Below are positions 34,924 through 43,489 of a stretch of 64,000 nt of DNA, piece by piece. The position numbers and the translations under genes are program-made. Source of the DNA: RUG708 sp050946535 (lineage in GTDB: Bacteria; Bacillota; Clostridia; Peptostreptococcales; Anaerovoracaceae); the NCBI GenBank assembly GCA_050946535.1, contig JBMNUZ010000010.1, positions 17,381-81,380 of the forward strand, written 5' to 3'. The notes beneath the pieces were generated by a model. That model was not told the DNA's origin and searched no databases. It saw only the letters and a program-made list of their open reading frames with translations. How positions within the stretch are numbered: the stretch's first letter is position 1; each line of letters starts with the position of its first letter.

Positions 34924-36504
34924 ATAAATACAGTCAAAGTACTGATACTTGGCGCGGCCGCGGCAGCTTTCGTCATCGGAATTCTGCTGGGCTATATCAT
35001 TCGCAAATCGGTAAGCGAAAGGACGATCGGATCTGCTGAGCAGCGTGCTCAGAATATCGTTCTCGACGCTGAAAACCAGGCTGAGACTATAAAAAAAGAA
35101 ATCACAATTGAAGCTAAAGAAGAAGCGCATAAAATGCGCACTGAAGCAGAAAGAGACGCCAGAGAGAGCAGAAACGAGGTAAACAAGCTCGAGAAACGTT
35201 TCCTGGCAAAAGAGGAATCCATCGACCGGAAACTTGAAAACCTCGAAAAAAAGGAAGATTCTCTGACAAACAGAGAGCGTTCGCTTTCAAATAAACAGAA
35301 AGAGTTCGATTCATATATGGCAGAGAAGAAAAAAGAGATGGACAGCTTCATAGACAAGCAGACAGCCGAACTCGAAAGAATTTCGGGCCTCACAAGCGAA
35401 GAGGCACGCGAAATCCTCCTGTCGAACGTCGAAAAGGAAGTCCGTCACGATGCTTCTTTAATGATCAAGGACATCGAGTCGAAGGCCAAGGAGGAGGCTG
35501 ACAAAAAGGCGAAGGAGATCGTCGTCGGCGCTATCCAGAGATGTGCCGCCGATCAGGTCGCCGAGTCTACTGTTTCAGTGGTAAATCTTCCTAACGATGA
35601 TATGAAGGGACGCATCATCGGACGCGAGGGCAGAAACATCCGCGCGATCGAGACAGCGACGGGAGTAGATCTCATCATCGACGACACTCCTGAAGCAGTC
35701 ATCCTTTCTTGCTTTGATCCTGTCAGAAGGGAAATCGCAAGAATCACTCTTGAAAAACTCATCATCGACGGCCGCATTCATCCGGCACGTATCGAAGAAA
35801 CCGTTGCAAAGGCGGAGCGTGAGGTCAACAACTCAATAAAGGAAGCAGGCGAGCAGGCAACGTTTGATGTCGGCATCCACAATCTGCATCCGGAGCTCGT
35901 AAGACTGCTCGGACGTCTGAAATACAGAACCAGCTACGGCCAGAACGTGCTTCAGCATTCGGTTGAAGTCGCCCAGCTGGCGGGTCTTATGGCGTCGGAG
36001 CTCGGTCTTGACAACAAACTTGCCAAAAGAGCTGGTCTTCTTCATGATATCGGTAAATCGGTCGATCATGAAGTCGAAGGAACTCATGTCGATATAGGCA
36101 TTGAACTTCTCAGAAAATACAAAGAGCCGGAGGCTGTTATCGATGCAATGGCAGCACATCACGGCGACTACGAGGCGAAGAGCCCCGAGGCTGTACTTAT
36201 TGCAGCCGCTGACGCTCTGTCGGCCGCGAGACCGGGAGCACGCCGCGAGACTCTTGAAAACTACATCCAGAGGCTTCAGAAGCTTGAGGAAATTGCGAAC
36301 ACGACGCCTGGCGTAGAGAAATCATACGCTATACAGGCAGGCCGTGAAATAAGAGTTATTGCCAAACCTGATGAGAAATCAGACAACGAGATTCCGCTTC
36401 TCGCTAGAGAGATCAGCAAGAAGATCGAAAGCGAGCTGCAGTATCCTGGTCAGATCAAGGTAAACGTTATCAGGGAAACTCGCGCAGTAGATTATGCCAA
36501 GTAA
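34924..36504 (+). CDS. rny: Ribonuclease Y, probable AUA start
   Basis: Membrane-bound endoribonuclease starting mRNA decay. 526 residues. N-terminal membrane helix, a long charged coiled coil (about 30-190), KH domain with GRIIGREGRNIRAIE, and HD domain with LLHDIGKSVDHE. A strong site AGGAGGTGG (34908-34916) sits 7-10 bases before an in-frame AUA at 34924; no ATG, GTG or TTG is in range. The next usable upstream codon, a TTG at 34849, would add 25 residues unlike any RNase Y start. Product certain, start codon inferred. Confidence 0.95.
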   Translation: MNTVKVLILGAAAAAFVIGILLGYIIRKSVSERTIGSAEQRAQNIVLDAENQAETIKKEITIEAKEEAHKMRTEAERDARESRNEVNKLEKRFLAKEESIDRKLENLEKKEDSLTNRERSLSNKQKEFDSYMAEKKKEMDSFIDKQTAELERISGLTSEEAREILLSNVEKEVRHDASLMIKDIESKAKEEADKKAKEIVVGAIQRCAADQVAESTVSVVNLPNDDMKGRIIGREGRNIRAIETATGVDLIIDDTPEAVILSCFDPVRREIARITLEKLIIDGRIHPARIEETVAKAEREVNNSIKEAGEQATFDVGIHNLHPELVRLLGRLKYRTSYGQNVLQHSVEVAQLAGLMASELGLDNKLAKRAGLLHDIGKSVDHEVEGTHVDIGIELLRKYKEPEAVIDAMAAHHGDYEAKSPEAVLIAAADALSAARPGARRETLENYIQRLQKLEEIANTTPGVEKSYAIQAGREIRVIAKPDEKSDNEIPLLAREISKKIESELQYPGQIKVNVIRETRAVDYAK

Positions 36505-36520
36505 TATTTAAAAGATCCAT

Positions 36521-36549
36521 AGGCTGTCTCCTTTGAGGCGGCCTTTTTT
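36521..36549 (+). terminator. Terminator after rny
   Basis: AGGCTGTCTC pairs with GAGGCGGCCT (two G-U), loop CTTT, then T run. Confidence 0.88.
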
Positions 36550-36581
36550 ATATGAAAAAAGACAAGGAGAATTTAAGACGT

Positions 36582-37772
36582 ATGTTTGTATATCTCGACA
36601 ACAGCTCGACGACGAAGCAGTCGCACGAGGTTACTGAGATCATGAGCAGGACGGCCGAAGATACGTTCGGGAATCCATCTTCACTTCACAGACTGGGCGT
36701 AGAAGCCGAAAAAGTGCTGAAAACGGCGAGAAAAGAGACGGCTTCAGTTATCGGAGCGGATCCGAATGAGATATATTTCACGTCCGGCGGCACAGAATCC
36801 GATAACACCGCTGTTTTCGGAGCTGCCGGAGCGATGAAAAGAGAAGGAAACAGAATAATAACGCAGGTGACGGAGCATCCTGCCGTGCTCGAGTGCATGT
36901 CAGAGCTCGAGAGGCGGGGCATGGAAGTAGTCAGGATACCTGTGAAAAGCGACGGAATCATAGATATGAATGCGTTTGAAAACGCACTGAATGATGATAC
37001 AATTCTCGTATCGGTCATGCACGTCAACAACGAGACGGGAGCGGTGCAGCCGGTAAAGGAAATAGGCGAGCTCACAAAGAAGCAGGGGAAGGCTCTTTTT
37101 CACTGCGATGCCGTGCAGAGCTTCGGAAAACTGCCTGTAGACGTCAGGACTGTGAAGTTCGACATGCTGTCGGTGAGCGGCCATAAGATCCACGGCCCGC
37201 GCGGCACTGGATTCCTCTATGTGAGGCACGGAGTGAATGTACGTCCGTTCGTAAGAGGCGGCGGCCAGGAGCACGGATTCCGCTCAGGCACGGAGAACCT
37301 TCCGGGCATCGCAGGCTTTGCGCACGCCGCATGGTCCGCGGAGCGGTCGAGAGAGAAAAACCTTTCCCATGTCAGAGAGCTGAGCGAGAGGCTTATCGAG
37401 GGGATCAGGGCGGAAGTGCCGGACGTTCAGATAAACGGTCCGGAGCAGAACGGCGATCCCGGTACTGACAAATGGCTTCCGTATATAGTCAATATTTCTC
37501 TTAAAGACACGAGGGGCGAGGTAATGCTCCACATGCTCGAGCAGAAGGACATCTTCGTTTCTACCGGCTCGGCGTGTTCGTCGCATAAAAAAGGATTCAG
37601 CCACGTGCTGGAGTCGATGGGCGTAAACGGCAATATGGCGGAGGGCGCGCTCAGATTCAGCCTGTCCTGCGACAATACCGAAGAGGAAATCGATTACACG
37701 ATCAAGGCGGTTGCGGAAGCTGCTGAAGAACACAGAAAAATGATGGCTCTTGCACGCAGAATGGGCCGTTAG
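36582..37772 (+). CDS. Cysteine desulfurase, second copy (NifZ-like, thiI partner)
   Basis: PLP-dependent sulfur donor, 396 residues. N-terminal VYLDNSSTTKQS, PLP Lys in SVSGHKIHGPRG, RSGTENLPG, and active loop STGSACSSHKKG with the catalytic Cys. It is 11 bp upstream of thiI, an arrangement like nifZ-thiI of Bacillus, so it most likely supplies sulfur for 4-thiouridine. It differs from the iscS copy at the left edge (longer C-terminal region, own loop sequence). Start ATG has AGGAG 11 bases upstream; an earlier ATG at 36552 overlaps the terminator. Confidence 0.93.
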   Translation: MFVYLDNSSTTKQSHEVTEIMSRTAEDTFGNPSSLHRLGVEAEKVLKTARKETASVIGADPNEIYFTSGGTESDNTAVFGAAGAMKREGNRIITQVTEHPAVLECMSELERRGMEVVRIPVKSDGIIDMNAFENALNDDTILVSVMHVNNETGAVQPVKEIGELTKKQGKALFHCDAVQSFGKLPVDVRTVKFDMLSVSGHKIHGPRGTGFLYVRHGVNVRPFVRGGGQEHGFRSGTENLPGIAGFAHAAWSAERSREKNLSHVRELSERLIEGIRAEVPDVQINGPEQNGDPGTDKWLPYIVNISLKDTRGEVMLHMLEQKDIFVSTGSACSSHKKGFSHVLESMGVNGNMAEGALRFSLSCDNTEEEIDYTIKAVAEAAEEHRKMMALARRMGR

Positions 37773-37791
37773 AGTGGTTTTGGTGAAATAC

Positions 37792-38994
37792 ATGGAACAG
37801 AGTGAGAAAAATACATATATAGTGAGAACCGGGGAGGTTGCCCTGAAGGGCATGAACAAACCTTATTTCGAAAAGGTTCTTCTCGGAAGAATAAAAGACG
37901 CTCTCCACGATTACAAGGGAGTCGAAGCATACCGCAGGGAAGGCCTGATATTCGTGAAGACTCCCGCCGAATATCCTGAAGAGGAAATAGAGCATACGAT
38001 ACTCGGAGTTTTCGGTGTGGCATCTCTTTCAAGCGCGGTGGAGACCGAATCCGATCTGGAAAAAATAGGCGAGGCTGCTGCGGAATACATGAGAAAGCTC
38101 ATACCTGCGAGAAATATAAAGACTTTCAAAGTCGAGGCGAAGCGCGCGGACAAGTCCTTTCCGGTGCAGTCGCCCGAGATCGCTTCGAGGGTCGGCGGCT
38201 ATGTGTTAAAAGCTAACGACGGCCTCATCAGGGTCGATGTGCACAACCCTGACTGCGTCCTTTACGTCAACGTAAGGCACGATCATTCATATATATTCGC
38301 TGACAAGATAAGAGGCTTCGGAGGTCTTCCGCTCGGGACGAACGGCAGAGGAATGATCCTGCTTTCCGGAGGAATCGACAGCCCTGTCGCAGCGTGGATG
38401 ATGGCAAAAAGGGGCATGATGATAGAAGCAGTTCACTTTCATTCGTATCCCTACACGAGCGAGCGCGCCAGGGAGAAGGTCTATGACCTCACTGGAATAC
38501 TCGCCGGCTACTGTGGTATAATCAAGGTACATTCGGTCAACCTGCTTTCAATACAGCAGGCAATAGGAGAAAACTGCCCGGAGGACGAGATGACGATCCT
38601 CTCGAGGCGTTTCATGATGAAGATCGCCGAGCGTGTCGCGAGGCAGAACAAATGCGATATGCTGATCACCGGCGAGAGCATAGGACAGGTCGCCAGCCAG
38701 ACGGTACAGGGGCTGGTTGTCACGGACAACGCGGTTGAAATGCCCGTGATGCGTCCTCTGATAGCCATGGACAAAATCGATATCATAGATATTGCGAGAA
38801 AGATAGGAACTTACGAAACATCGATCGAACCGTACGAAGACTGCTGCACGGTGTTCCTTCCGAAGCATCCTGTCACGAAACCAAGATTATCGAAGATCCT
38901 GGAGTCGGAATCGAAGCTGGACGTCGATGCGCTTATAGAAGAAGCGATGAAGACGATGGAGACAGTTTCGATAGGTCCTGACAGAATCAGATGA
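37792..38994 (+). CDS. thiI: tRNA 4-thiouridine synthase ThiI
   Basis: Adenylates and thiolates U8 of tRNA. 400 residues without the C-terminal rhodanese domain found in enterobacteria, as in Bacillus. N-terminal NFLD and THUMP domain to about 165, then the PP-loop MILLSGGIDSPVAAW near residue 185 and the CDMLITGESIGQVASQT segment. A late DCCTVFLPKHP contains the conserved Cys region. The start is either this ATG or GTG at 37783, closer to a weak GAGTGG site. Operon with the upstream desulfurase. Confidence 0.95.
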   Translation: MEQSEKNTYIVRTGEVALKGMNKPYFEKVLLGRIKDALHDYKGVEAYRREGLIFVKTPAEYPEEEIEHTILGVFGVASLSSAVETESDLEKIGEAAAEYMRKLIPARNIKTFKVEAKRADKSFPVQSPEIASRVGGYVLKANDGLIRVDVHNPDCVLYVNVRHDHSYIFADKIRGFGGLPLGTNGRGMILLSGGIDSPVAAWMMAKRGMMIEAVHFHSYPYTSERAREKVYDLTGILAGYCGIIKVHSVNLLSIQQAIGENCPEDEMTILSRRFMMKIAERVARQNKCDMLITGESIGQVASQTVQGLVVTDNAVEMPVMRPLIAMDKIDIIDIARKIGTYETSIEPYEDCCTVFLPKHPVTKPRLSKILESESKLDVDALIEEAMKTMETVSIGPDRIR

Positions 38995-39052
38995 ACATAT
39001 ATGCCGCATGATAAGCGGCGCGGAAACTTTAATAGAAAGGAGATTTTGCAAG

Positions 39053-40051
39053 ATGAGTTTATTTGACCCCTGTGTAATCGGCGGTATAGAATCCCGCAAT
39101 CACTTTGTACGTTCGGCTACATGGAGGGGAAGTGCCGACGATCTGGGTCATCCTACCGAAAAGACGAAGAAAATTCTCTGCGATCTGGCGGACGGCGGCG
39201 TCGGAGTCGTGATCACCTCGTTCGCTTCCGTAGACAACTACGAGAAGGCACTTCACAACATGCTCGGAATATATGACGACAGCTTCATTCCTGAGTACAA
39301 AGAGATCGTCGACGCCGTTCACGCGCTCGGAGCGAAGATAGTCATGCAGATCGCTCACGGCTCGTCGCAGTCTCAGGAGGATTTTAAAACTGCCGACGTA
39401 CTCGGCCCGTCGCCTGTAAGAGACCTCAAATCCGGAGTCATTCCACGTGAGATGCAGTACGACGACATAGCTGCCGTCGTAAAGCTTTTCGTCGCTGCCG
39501 CTGTAAGAGCGAAGAAAGCAGGCTTCGACGGAGTACAGCTCCACTGCGCCCACGGTTATCTTCTTTCGAAATTCATTTCACCTTACTACAACAGACGTCT
39601 CGACGAATTCGGCGGCACGATGAAGAACCAGGTCCGCATCATCGAGGCTATACTCATGAGTATCAAAGCTCTGCTCGGAGACGATTATCCTGTATGGATC
39701 AAGATGAACTCGGTCGATGAGCTTCCGAAAGGCCGCGAGAACGGGCTTACTGTAAAACAGTTCGTAGAAATGGGCAAGATACTCGCGAAGAAGGGCATAG
39801 ACTGTTTCGAGGTGAGCGGACTCGGATGGGACAGCCACGACCAGAAGACCGAGAGAGCGTACTATCTGGAAGGAGCGAGAGCGCTCGCTTTCGAAATCGA
39901 CAAGAGCGTCATACTTACAGGCGGCCTGCGCGAATACGATATGATCGATAAGATCGACAAGACGCAGGGAGTTCATTATTTCGGCTTCTCGAGACCGCTG
40001 ATAAAGGATCCTTCATTTATAAAGAAATTACAGGCGGAAGCCGGAAAATAG
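39053..40051 (+). CDS. NADH:flavin oxidoreductase, Old Yellow Enzyme family
   Basis: FMN-binding TIM barrel of 332 residues, lacking the C-terminal Fe-S and FAD domains of the long 2,4-dienoyl-CoA-reductase-type members. Seen: N-terminal NHFVRSATWRG, QIAHGSSQS, and the strongly conserved HGYLLSKFISPYYNRR-DEFGG region near residue 180. Substrate cannot be told. Start ATG follows AAAGGAG; in-frame upstream ATG at 39008 has no site. It stands alone after thiI. Confidence 0.92.
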   Translation: MSLFDPCVIGGIESRNHFVRSATWRGSADDLGHPTEKTKKILCDLADGGVGVVITSFASVDNYEKALHNMLGIYDDSFIPEYKEIVDAVHALGAKIVMQIAHGSSQSQEDFKTADVLGPSPVRDLKSGVIPREMQYDDIAAVVKLFVAAAVRAKKAGFDGVQLHCAHGYLLSKFISPYYNRRLDEFGGTMKNQVRIIEAILMSIKALLGDDYPVWIKMNSVDELPKGRENGLTVKQFVEMGKILAKKGIDCFEVSGLGWDSHDQKTERAYYLEGARALAFEIDKSVILTGGLREYDMIDKIDKTQGVHYFGFSRPLIKDPSFIKKLQAEAGK

Positions 40052-40152
40052 TTTTGGCGCCGGGCGCTGCCGCGGTTTTTTCGAATCGGACGCCTTACCT
40101 CGTGATCAGCTGCAATATCCGCAGAAAAAATGTAATATCGTTAAAAAAAGGT

Positions 40153-40180
40153 TTTACAAAGATCTTATCTGTGATATAAT
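40153..40180 (+). promoter_or_regulatory. Promoter of rpmB
   Basis: TTTACA, 16-bp spacer, TATAAT, giving a leader of about 90 bases before the rpmB start. The leader contains AAAACGGGACGTTTT (40226-40240), a small stem-loop. The preceding 40052-40152 shows GC-rich hairpin-prone sequence with TTTTTT at 40077 and nothing else recognised. Confidence 0.75.
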
Positions 40181-40277
40181 GACTGCTGTTAATGATAAAA
40201 AACAAGAAACGTTGCCGACTTTGAAAAACGGGACGTTTTGGAATAAATCCCGTCAGGGTGCAAAGGAGGTGTTTCGA

Positions 40278-40469
40278 TTGTCAAGAAAGTGTGAAATCTG
40301 CGGAAAAGGTCAGACTTCCGGAAACATGGTCAGCCATTCCAACATCCACAACAAGAGAAAGTGGAACGCAAATATTCAGAGTGTCAGAGTCAATGACAAT
40401 GGTACAGTAAGGAGGATGAATGTCTGCACTCGCTGCATCAAGTCAGGTAAAGTGACGAGAGCTCTTTAA
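40278..40469 (+). CDS. rpmB: 50S ribosomal protein L28
   Basis: 63 residues. CEICGKGQTSGNMVSHSNIHNKRKWN is split here into CEICGKG near the start and the NIHNKRKWNANIQ motif, with a second zinc-type pair CTRC near the end, so this is a Cys-containing (zinc-binding) L28. The start is TTG with AAGGAGGTG 7 bases upstream. A longer frame beginning at 40179 would cover the promoter and leader and is rejected. Own promoter and terminator. Confidence 0.96.
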   Translation: MSRKCEICGKGQTSGNMVSHSNIHNKRKWNANIQSVRVNDNGTVRRMNVCTRCIKSGKVTRAL

Positions 40470-40482
40470 GTCCGGAAAATCT

Positions 40483-40521
40483 GAGACGCCAGGCATTATA
40501 TATGTCGGGCGTCTTTTTTTT
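40483..40521 (+). terminator. Terminator of rpmB
   Basis: GAGACGCC pairs with GGGCGTCT over a 16-base AT-rich loop, then eight T. Confidence 0.88.
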
Positions 40522-40549
40522 AACTCAGAACGGCTTAACTCAGAACGGC
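40520..40549. repeat. Two perfect tandem 15-bp copies after the rpmB terminator
   Basis: TTAACTCAGAACGGC at 40520-40534 and 40535-40549, beginning with the last T of the terminator; a GGACGGCC remnant follows. Confidence 0.9.
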
Positions 40550-40578
40550 CGGACGGCCGCAACGGAGATTCAAATACC

Positions 40579-41316
40579 ATGACAAAAAATCTATCGAAGA
40601 TCAAGGGAACACTGCACGGCTGGAACAGCCAGTCCGCAAAATGGTACGACGATGCGTCAGCATATACGGGATATCATGACAAGCTTTCCAGATATATATT
40701 AAGATACATAAAACCGGAATACACGTGCTTTGAAATAGCGTGCGGAACGGGAAATCTCGCGCGCGTGCTCGCGCCTCACTGCTCCGGATACACGGCCGCA
40801 GACGTCGACGAGAACGCGATCAGCTTCTTCAGAGAAAAACTTGCCGGTGAAGGCGGACCCGATATAAAAGTCATCTGCAGCGACTGGAAGAAAGCTCTCG
40901 GCGAAGACCAGTACGACGTGATAATCGAGAGCTACTTCGGAGTCAAGACAGCCGACTGGGATCTGCTTCAGAACGCTGCCAGGCACATGTTCATCGCTGT
41001 CGTGCCTAGAGACAGGAGCATGGCCGAGGGAGAAGGCATAAGCAAACGCCACAACGAGAGGCTGGAATCTTTCGATCAGATGGAGAGATTTTTCACAGAG
41101 CGCGGCATGGTTTTCGAAGCCTTTCCGCTCGACATAGAGTTCGGACAGCCGTTTTCAAATATCGAAGAGGCACGTGATTATGTCAGATATTATTACAAGC
41201 TGGACGAAGACGATATAGAGAGATTCATCGAAATGAAGCTCACGAGACAAGATGACGGCATGCTGTATTTCCCAAAGACGAAGAAAATAGTGATGATTGC
41301 CGTCCATACAGATTGA
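40579..41316 (+). CDS. Class I SAM-dependent methyltransferase
   Basis: 245 residues with the Rossmann SAM-binding motif I FEIACGTGNLARVLAP near residue 53 and an acidic motif II (ADVDENA). The N-terminal WNSQSAKWYDDASAYTGYHDKL resembles small-molecule methyltransferases. No substrate can be assigned; the gene stands alone between rpmB and phoH. Start ATG has GGAG 11 bases upstream. Confidence 0.85.
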   Translation: MTKNLSKIKGTLHGWNSQSAKWYDDASAYTGYHDKLSRYILRYIKPEYTCFEIACGTGNLARVLAPHCSGYTAADVDENAISFFREKLAGEGGPDIKVICSDWKKALGEDQYDVIIESYFGVKTADWDLLQNAARHMFIAVVPRDRSMAEGEGISKRHNERLESFDQMERFFTERGMVFEAFPLDIEFGQPFSNIEEARDYVRYYYKLDEDDIERFIEMKLTRQDDGMLYFPKTKKIVMIAVHTD

Positions 41317-41328
41317 TGCAGGAAAATA

Positions 41329-41355
41329 AGGCTGTGCCGTACGGTACAGCTTTTT
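41329..41355 (+). terminator. Terminator after the methyltransferase
   Basis: GGCTGT and CCGTACGG and ACAGC form one hairpin, followed by TTTTTCTTTT. Confidence 0.85.
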
Positions 41356-41425
41356 CTTTTACTGTAAATAATAATGTAATATAATATTCTACGTAAAGGT
41401 ATATCTGATCAAAAGGAGATTAATA

Positions 41426-42391
41426 TTGCAGAATAACGATTCAGCTTTAAACACGAAAAGAATCGAAATTATCGATGCAGCCGTTCTGTCTGATATTTTC
41501 GGGGAAAATGACAGCAATATAGAGCTGCTCAAACAGAAATTCAACGTAAATCTAGTGCTCCGGGGCGACGATATCGTCGTAAGCGGAGCCGATGCTGATC
41601 TCGCCGAAAGCGCTCTCAGGGACATGGCGTGGCTCGTAGAGCGGGGAGACACTCTGGACGAAGTAAGGACGGAGGAGATCATAGATCTCAATTCCTCGGG
41701 ACGCACGCTCAGAAAATCGGGAGTCAGAAACGAGATCATTTGTTTCTCGAACAAGGGCAAGCCGATCAGGCCGAAGACGAGGACACAGGCTGATTATGTC
41801 GCATCTATAGCAGACAACGACGTCTCGTTCGGAATAGGGCCTGCCGGCACAGGAAAGACTTATCTCTCCGTCGCCATGGCGGTCAAGGCCTTCAAGGACA
41901 GAGACGTCGAAAAGATCGTGCTCACGAGACCTGCCGTCGAAGCCGGCGAAAGTCTGGGATTCCTGCCAGGCGATATGGAGGAGAAGGTAAATCCTTATCT
42001 CAGGCCTCTTTACGACGCTCTCTACGACATCTTCGGAAGAGATACGGTCACAAGGCTCAGGGACCGCGAGACGATCGAGATAATTCCTCTGGCATATATG
42101 AGAGGCCGTACTCTCGACAATTCTTTCATCATTCTCGATGAAGCGCAGAACACCACCAAAGAACAGATGAAAATGTTCCTGACGAGACTCGGATTCGGCT
42201 CGAAAGCAGTCATTACGGGAGACATCACTCAGATAGACCTGCCGAGAAAGCATATGTCGGGTCTCGTGGACGCAAAGAACGTCCTGCTCGATGTGGAAGG
42301 CATAGGCTTTACATTTTTCGACGACAGAGATGTCGTCAGACACCCTCTTGTGCGGAAGATAATCAGTGCATATGAAAATGCCGGAGAGTAG
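41426..42391 (+). CDS. PhoH family ATPase (YbeZ/PhoH-like)
   Basis: Cytoplasmic P-loop ATPase linked with YbeY in rRNA maturation. 321 residues. N-terminal KH-like domain to about 115, Walker A GPAGTGKT near residue 138, LTRPAVEAGESLGFLPGD, Walker B FIILDEAQN. The start is TTG, 7 bases after AGGAG; next in-frame ATG would cut the KH-like part. The following gene begins 4 bp after the stop, so phoH, ybeY-cdd, era and recO form one operon. Confidence 0.95.
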   Translation: MQNNDSALNTKRIEIIDAAVLSDIFGENDSNIELLKQKFNVNLVLRGDDIVVSGADADLAESALRDMAWLVERGDTLDEVRTEEIIDLNSSGRTLRKSGVRNEIICFSNKGKPIRPKTRTQADYVASIADNDVSFGIGPAGTGKTYLSVAMAVKAFKDRDVEKIVLTRPAVEAGESLGFLPGDMEEKVNPYLRPLYDALYDIFGRDTVTRLRDRETIEIIPLAYMRGRTLDNSFIILDEAQNTTKEQMKMFLTRLGFGSKAVITGDITQIDLPRKHMSGLVDAKNVLLDVEGIGFTFFDDRDVVRHPLVRKIISAYENAGE

Positions 42392-42394
42392 CGG

Positions 42395-43489
42395 ATGAAT
42401 ATTGTAATAGATGAAAATTCAAACGTCAGCCGTAAGATACAGGGCTTTCTCATAACCGCCGCGGAAAAGTGCGTGTCAGACGAAGGTCTCGATCCTTCGC
42501 TCACAGAGATAAGCCTGACGACCGTCTCGCCTGAAGAGATCCACAGGCTGAACAAGCTGTACAGGAACACGGACCGGGAGACCGACGTGCTCTCGTTCCC
42601 GCAGTACAACGACCTGTCAGACGTGGATAACGATGAAATAATAGCTCTGGGCGATGTGGTCATCTGCGATGAAGTGGCGCACAGGCAGGCGAGAGAGTAC
42701 GGCCATTCCTACGAGAGAGAGTTCGTCTATCTCTTCGTTCACAGCGTGCTCCATCTGCTCGGATACGATCATATGGTTGAGGCGGACAAGCGTGAGATGC
42801 GAGCAAAAGAAGAGGAAGTCATGAGTTACATCGGGCTCACAAGAGGGTTCACTCCAGCAGAAGACGAACCCGGAGACGACGCCGGAAAAGATGGAGCTGA
42901 CGGCGGCGAGGCGGACGGCGGCGAAACCGCATACAGAGAGGCGGACGACGGCGAGGCCGGATACGATGAAGAACCAGAAGAAGACACCGGATACGATGAT
43001 GAAAAAGATAGTGGCACTGTATATTATGTAGAAAATGAGGCCGCCGGATACGAAGAGAGAAACGCAGACGACGCCGGATATGGAGAGGCAGAAGATAGAA
43101 CAGGCGGCTACGATATCTGGAAACACCTTATGGAGCTTGCAAAAGAAGCTTCTTCGAGATCTTATGCTCCATATTCCGGATTTCACGTGGGAGCAGCGCT
43201 GCTATGCGAAGACGGGAGCATCTATACCGGTGTAAATATCGAAAACGCATCGTACGGTGCCACTTTATGCGCGGAGCGCTCGGCGGTCGCGTGCGCGGTT
43301 TCTGCAGGGAACAGGGAGTTCGCCGCCCTCGCGGTGTATTCGCCTGACGGCAATGCGAGTCCGTGCGGAATCTGCAGACAAGTGCTGCTCGAGTTCGGCA
43401 GCGATATCGATATCATTCAGAAAGATGAGAATGGCAGTCTATATGTAACAAAGATCAGTGAACTGCTGCCGGAGGGATTTGCATTATGA
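42395..43489 (+). CDS. YbeY endoribonuclease fused to cytidine deaminase
   Basis: 364 residues in three parts. Residues 1-150 are YbeY, with the zinc motif HSVLHLLGYDH near 116 and the upstream TDVLSFPQ. Residues about 150-238 are an acidic Gly/Asp/Glu/Tyr linker with repeated DxGEAxYxE peptides. Residues about 239-364 are a complete cytidine deaminase: YAPYSGFHVGAAL, NASYGATLCAERSA (zinc Cys and catalytic Glu) and SPCGICRQV. The usual firmicute order is ybeY-dgkA-cdd-era; here dgkA is missing and the two ends are joined in frame with no stop. Start ATG 4 bp after phoH; the stop overlaps era by 4 bp. Confidence 0.93.
   Translation: MNIVIDENSNVSRKIQGFLITAAEKCVSDEGLDPSLTEISLTTVSPEEIHRLNKLYRNTDRETDVLSFPQYNDLSDVDNDEIIALGDVVICDEVAHRQAREYGHSYEREFVYLFVHSVLHLLGYDHMVEADKREMRAKEEEVMSYIGLTRGFTPAEDEPGDDAGKDGADGGEADGGETAYREADDGEAGYDEEPEEDTGYDDEKDSGTVYYVENEAAGYEERNADDAGYGEAEDRTGGYDIWKHLMELAKEASSRSYAPYSGFHVGAALLCEDGSIYTGVNIENASYGATLCAERSAVACAVSAGNREFAALAVYSPDGNASPCGICRQVLLEFGSDIDIIQKDENGSLYVTKISELLPEGFAL

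Noticed and set aside
42617..43186. Reverse-strand hydrophobic, Val/Phe/Ser-rich frame opposite the ybeY-cdd linker
   Set aside because: Antisense of the acidic low-complexity linker; complementing Asp/Glu codons yields Val/Phe/Ser automatically.
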